NCBI GenBank assembly: GCA_003556865.1 | Contig: PWQF01000286.1 | Span: 1-6,110 of the forward strand | Origin: Elusimicrobiota bacterium | GTDB lineage: Bacteria; CG03; SLGR01; PWQF01 | Length of the DNA: 6,110 bases | Reading direction: 5' to 3' | Shown here: positions 5,878 through 6,110 of the stretch, piece after piece | How the letters are laid out: the number at the start of each line of letters is the position of its first letter | Numbering within the stretch: position 1 is the stretch's first letter | Notes under the pieces: generated by a model | Database searches by the model: none | What the model saw: the letters and a program-made list of their open reading frames with translations, nothing else | Told to the model about the DNA's origin: nothing | Program-made: the position numbers and the translations under genes

Positions 5878-6110
5878 TTAGTTTTCTGCATATCGCCCCG
5901 GCCATTTCCCTTGTGCCCGCAGGCTCTCCCGTTCCGGGGATTTTAAGGTCATAGGTAACATCTTTTCCTTCCCTTATTACTGCCGCCAGGGCTTTCTCAA
6001 GCCTGGCTGCGGCTTTAGTTTCCCCTATATGCCTGAGCATTAATACCCCTGAAAGTATGGTAGCCGAAGGATTTACCCTGTTCATACCCCTGTATTTGGG
6101 GGCGCTGCCG
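5870..6110 (-). CDS. Isocitrate dehydrogenase, C-terminal end (cut by window edge)
   Basis: Only the last 79 residues are visible; the gene enters from the right edge in an open frame. The fragment begins GSAPKYRGMNRVNPSA and continues with TILSGVLMLRHIGE. It contains VTYDL and GTREMAGAI near the end, the conserved C-terminal pattern of the isocitrate/isopropylmalate dehydrogenase family. GSAPKY with the following NxVNP is characteristic of isocitrate dehydrogenases, whereas isopropylmalate dehydrogenases usually have GSAPD. The enzyme oxidatively decarboxylates isocitrate to 2-oxoglutarate. The Lys-Tyr of APKY lies in the region that contacts the cofactor in this family, but NAD versus NADP use cannot be settled from the fragment. 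Its TGA stop overlaps the fumarase alpha start by 8 nt, placing it in the same transcript. Homoisocitrate dehydrogenase is a less likely alternative. Confidence 0.85.
   Translation of the reverse strand, partial: GSAPKYRGMNRVNPSATILSGVLMLRHIGETKAAARLEKALAAVIREGKDVTYDLKIPGTGEPAGTREMAGAICRKLNE

Noticed and set aside
5870..6110. Isopropylmalate dehydrogenase as identity of the right-edge fragment
   Set aside because: The APKY-x-G-x-N-x-VNP pattern fits isocitrate dehydrogenase better than the APD pattern of isopropylmalate dehydrogenase, and no leucine genes are nearby.
1..6110. CRISPR array, transfer RNA, insertion sequence or other mobile element
   Set aside because: No regularly spaced repeats, cloverleaf sequence, transposase motifs or terminal inverted repeats were seen, and almost all bases are covered by housekeeping genes.

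Overview
All genes in this window lie on the minus strand, so they read from right to left. The window holds ten protein genes: two cut by the window edges, eight complete. They use the standard bacterial code; TGA is a genuine stop in four of them. Base composition is mid-range, ATA (Ile) and AGG/AGA (Arg) codons are common, and four of the nine visible starts are GTG or TTG. Genes are packed with 4-31 nt overlaps or very short gaps, typical of a streamlined bacterium. The enzyme set (class I Fe-S fumarase in two subunits, acetate kinase, type II fatty acid synthesis) fits an anaerobic or fermentative bacterium. I suspect an uncultured lineage of the Omnitrophota/Elusimicrobiota kind, but this is a low-confidence impression.

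Right block (6110 to 2637), central carbon and energy metabolism: the C-terminal end of an isocitrate dehydrogenase, then fumarase alpha and beta subunits, nucleoside diphosphate kinase (ndk), acetate kinase (ackA) and an 82-residue membrane-anchored zinc-ribbon protein of unknown function. Four of the five junctions overlap; the other gap is 21 nt. This looks like one transcript. The block joins two TCA-cycle steps to ATP formation from acetyl phosphate and to the NTP pool.

Middle gap (2520-2636): 117 bp, AT-rich, the only substantial non-coding stretch. It carries a TTGACA -35-like hexamer and a good Shine-Dalgarno for rpmF, but no convincing terminator. It is the likely promoter of the left block.

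Left block (2519 to 1), the widely conserved ribosome/lipid cluster rpmF-plsX-fabH-fabD: ribosomal protein L32, phosphate acyltransferase PlsX, ketoacyl-ACP synthase III FabH and the N-terminal third of malonyl-CoA:ACP transacylase FabD. Together they start fatty acid synthesis and pass acyl chains to phospholipid synthesis.

I found no RNA genes, mobile elements, CRISPR arrays or phage genes. Most of the window is ordinary housekeeping sequence. The points most worth a second look are the unknown zinc-ribbon membrane protein, unusual residues in otherwise conserved motifs of AckA and both fumarase subunits, and the translational wiring of the right block.
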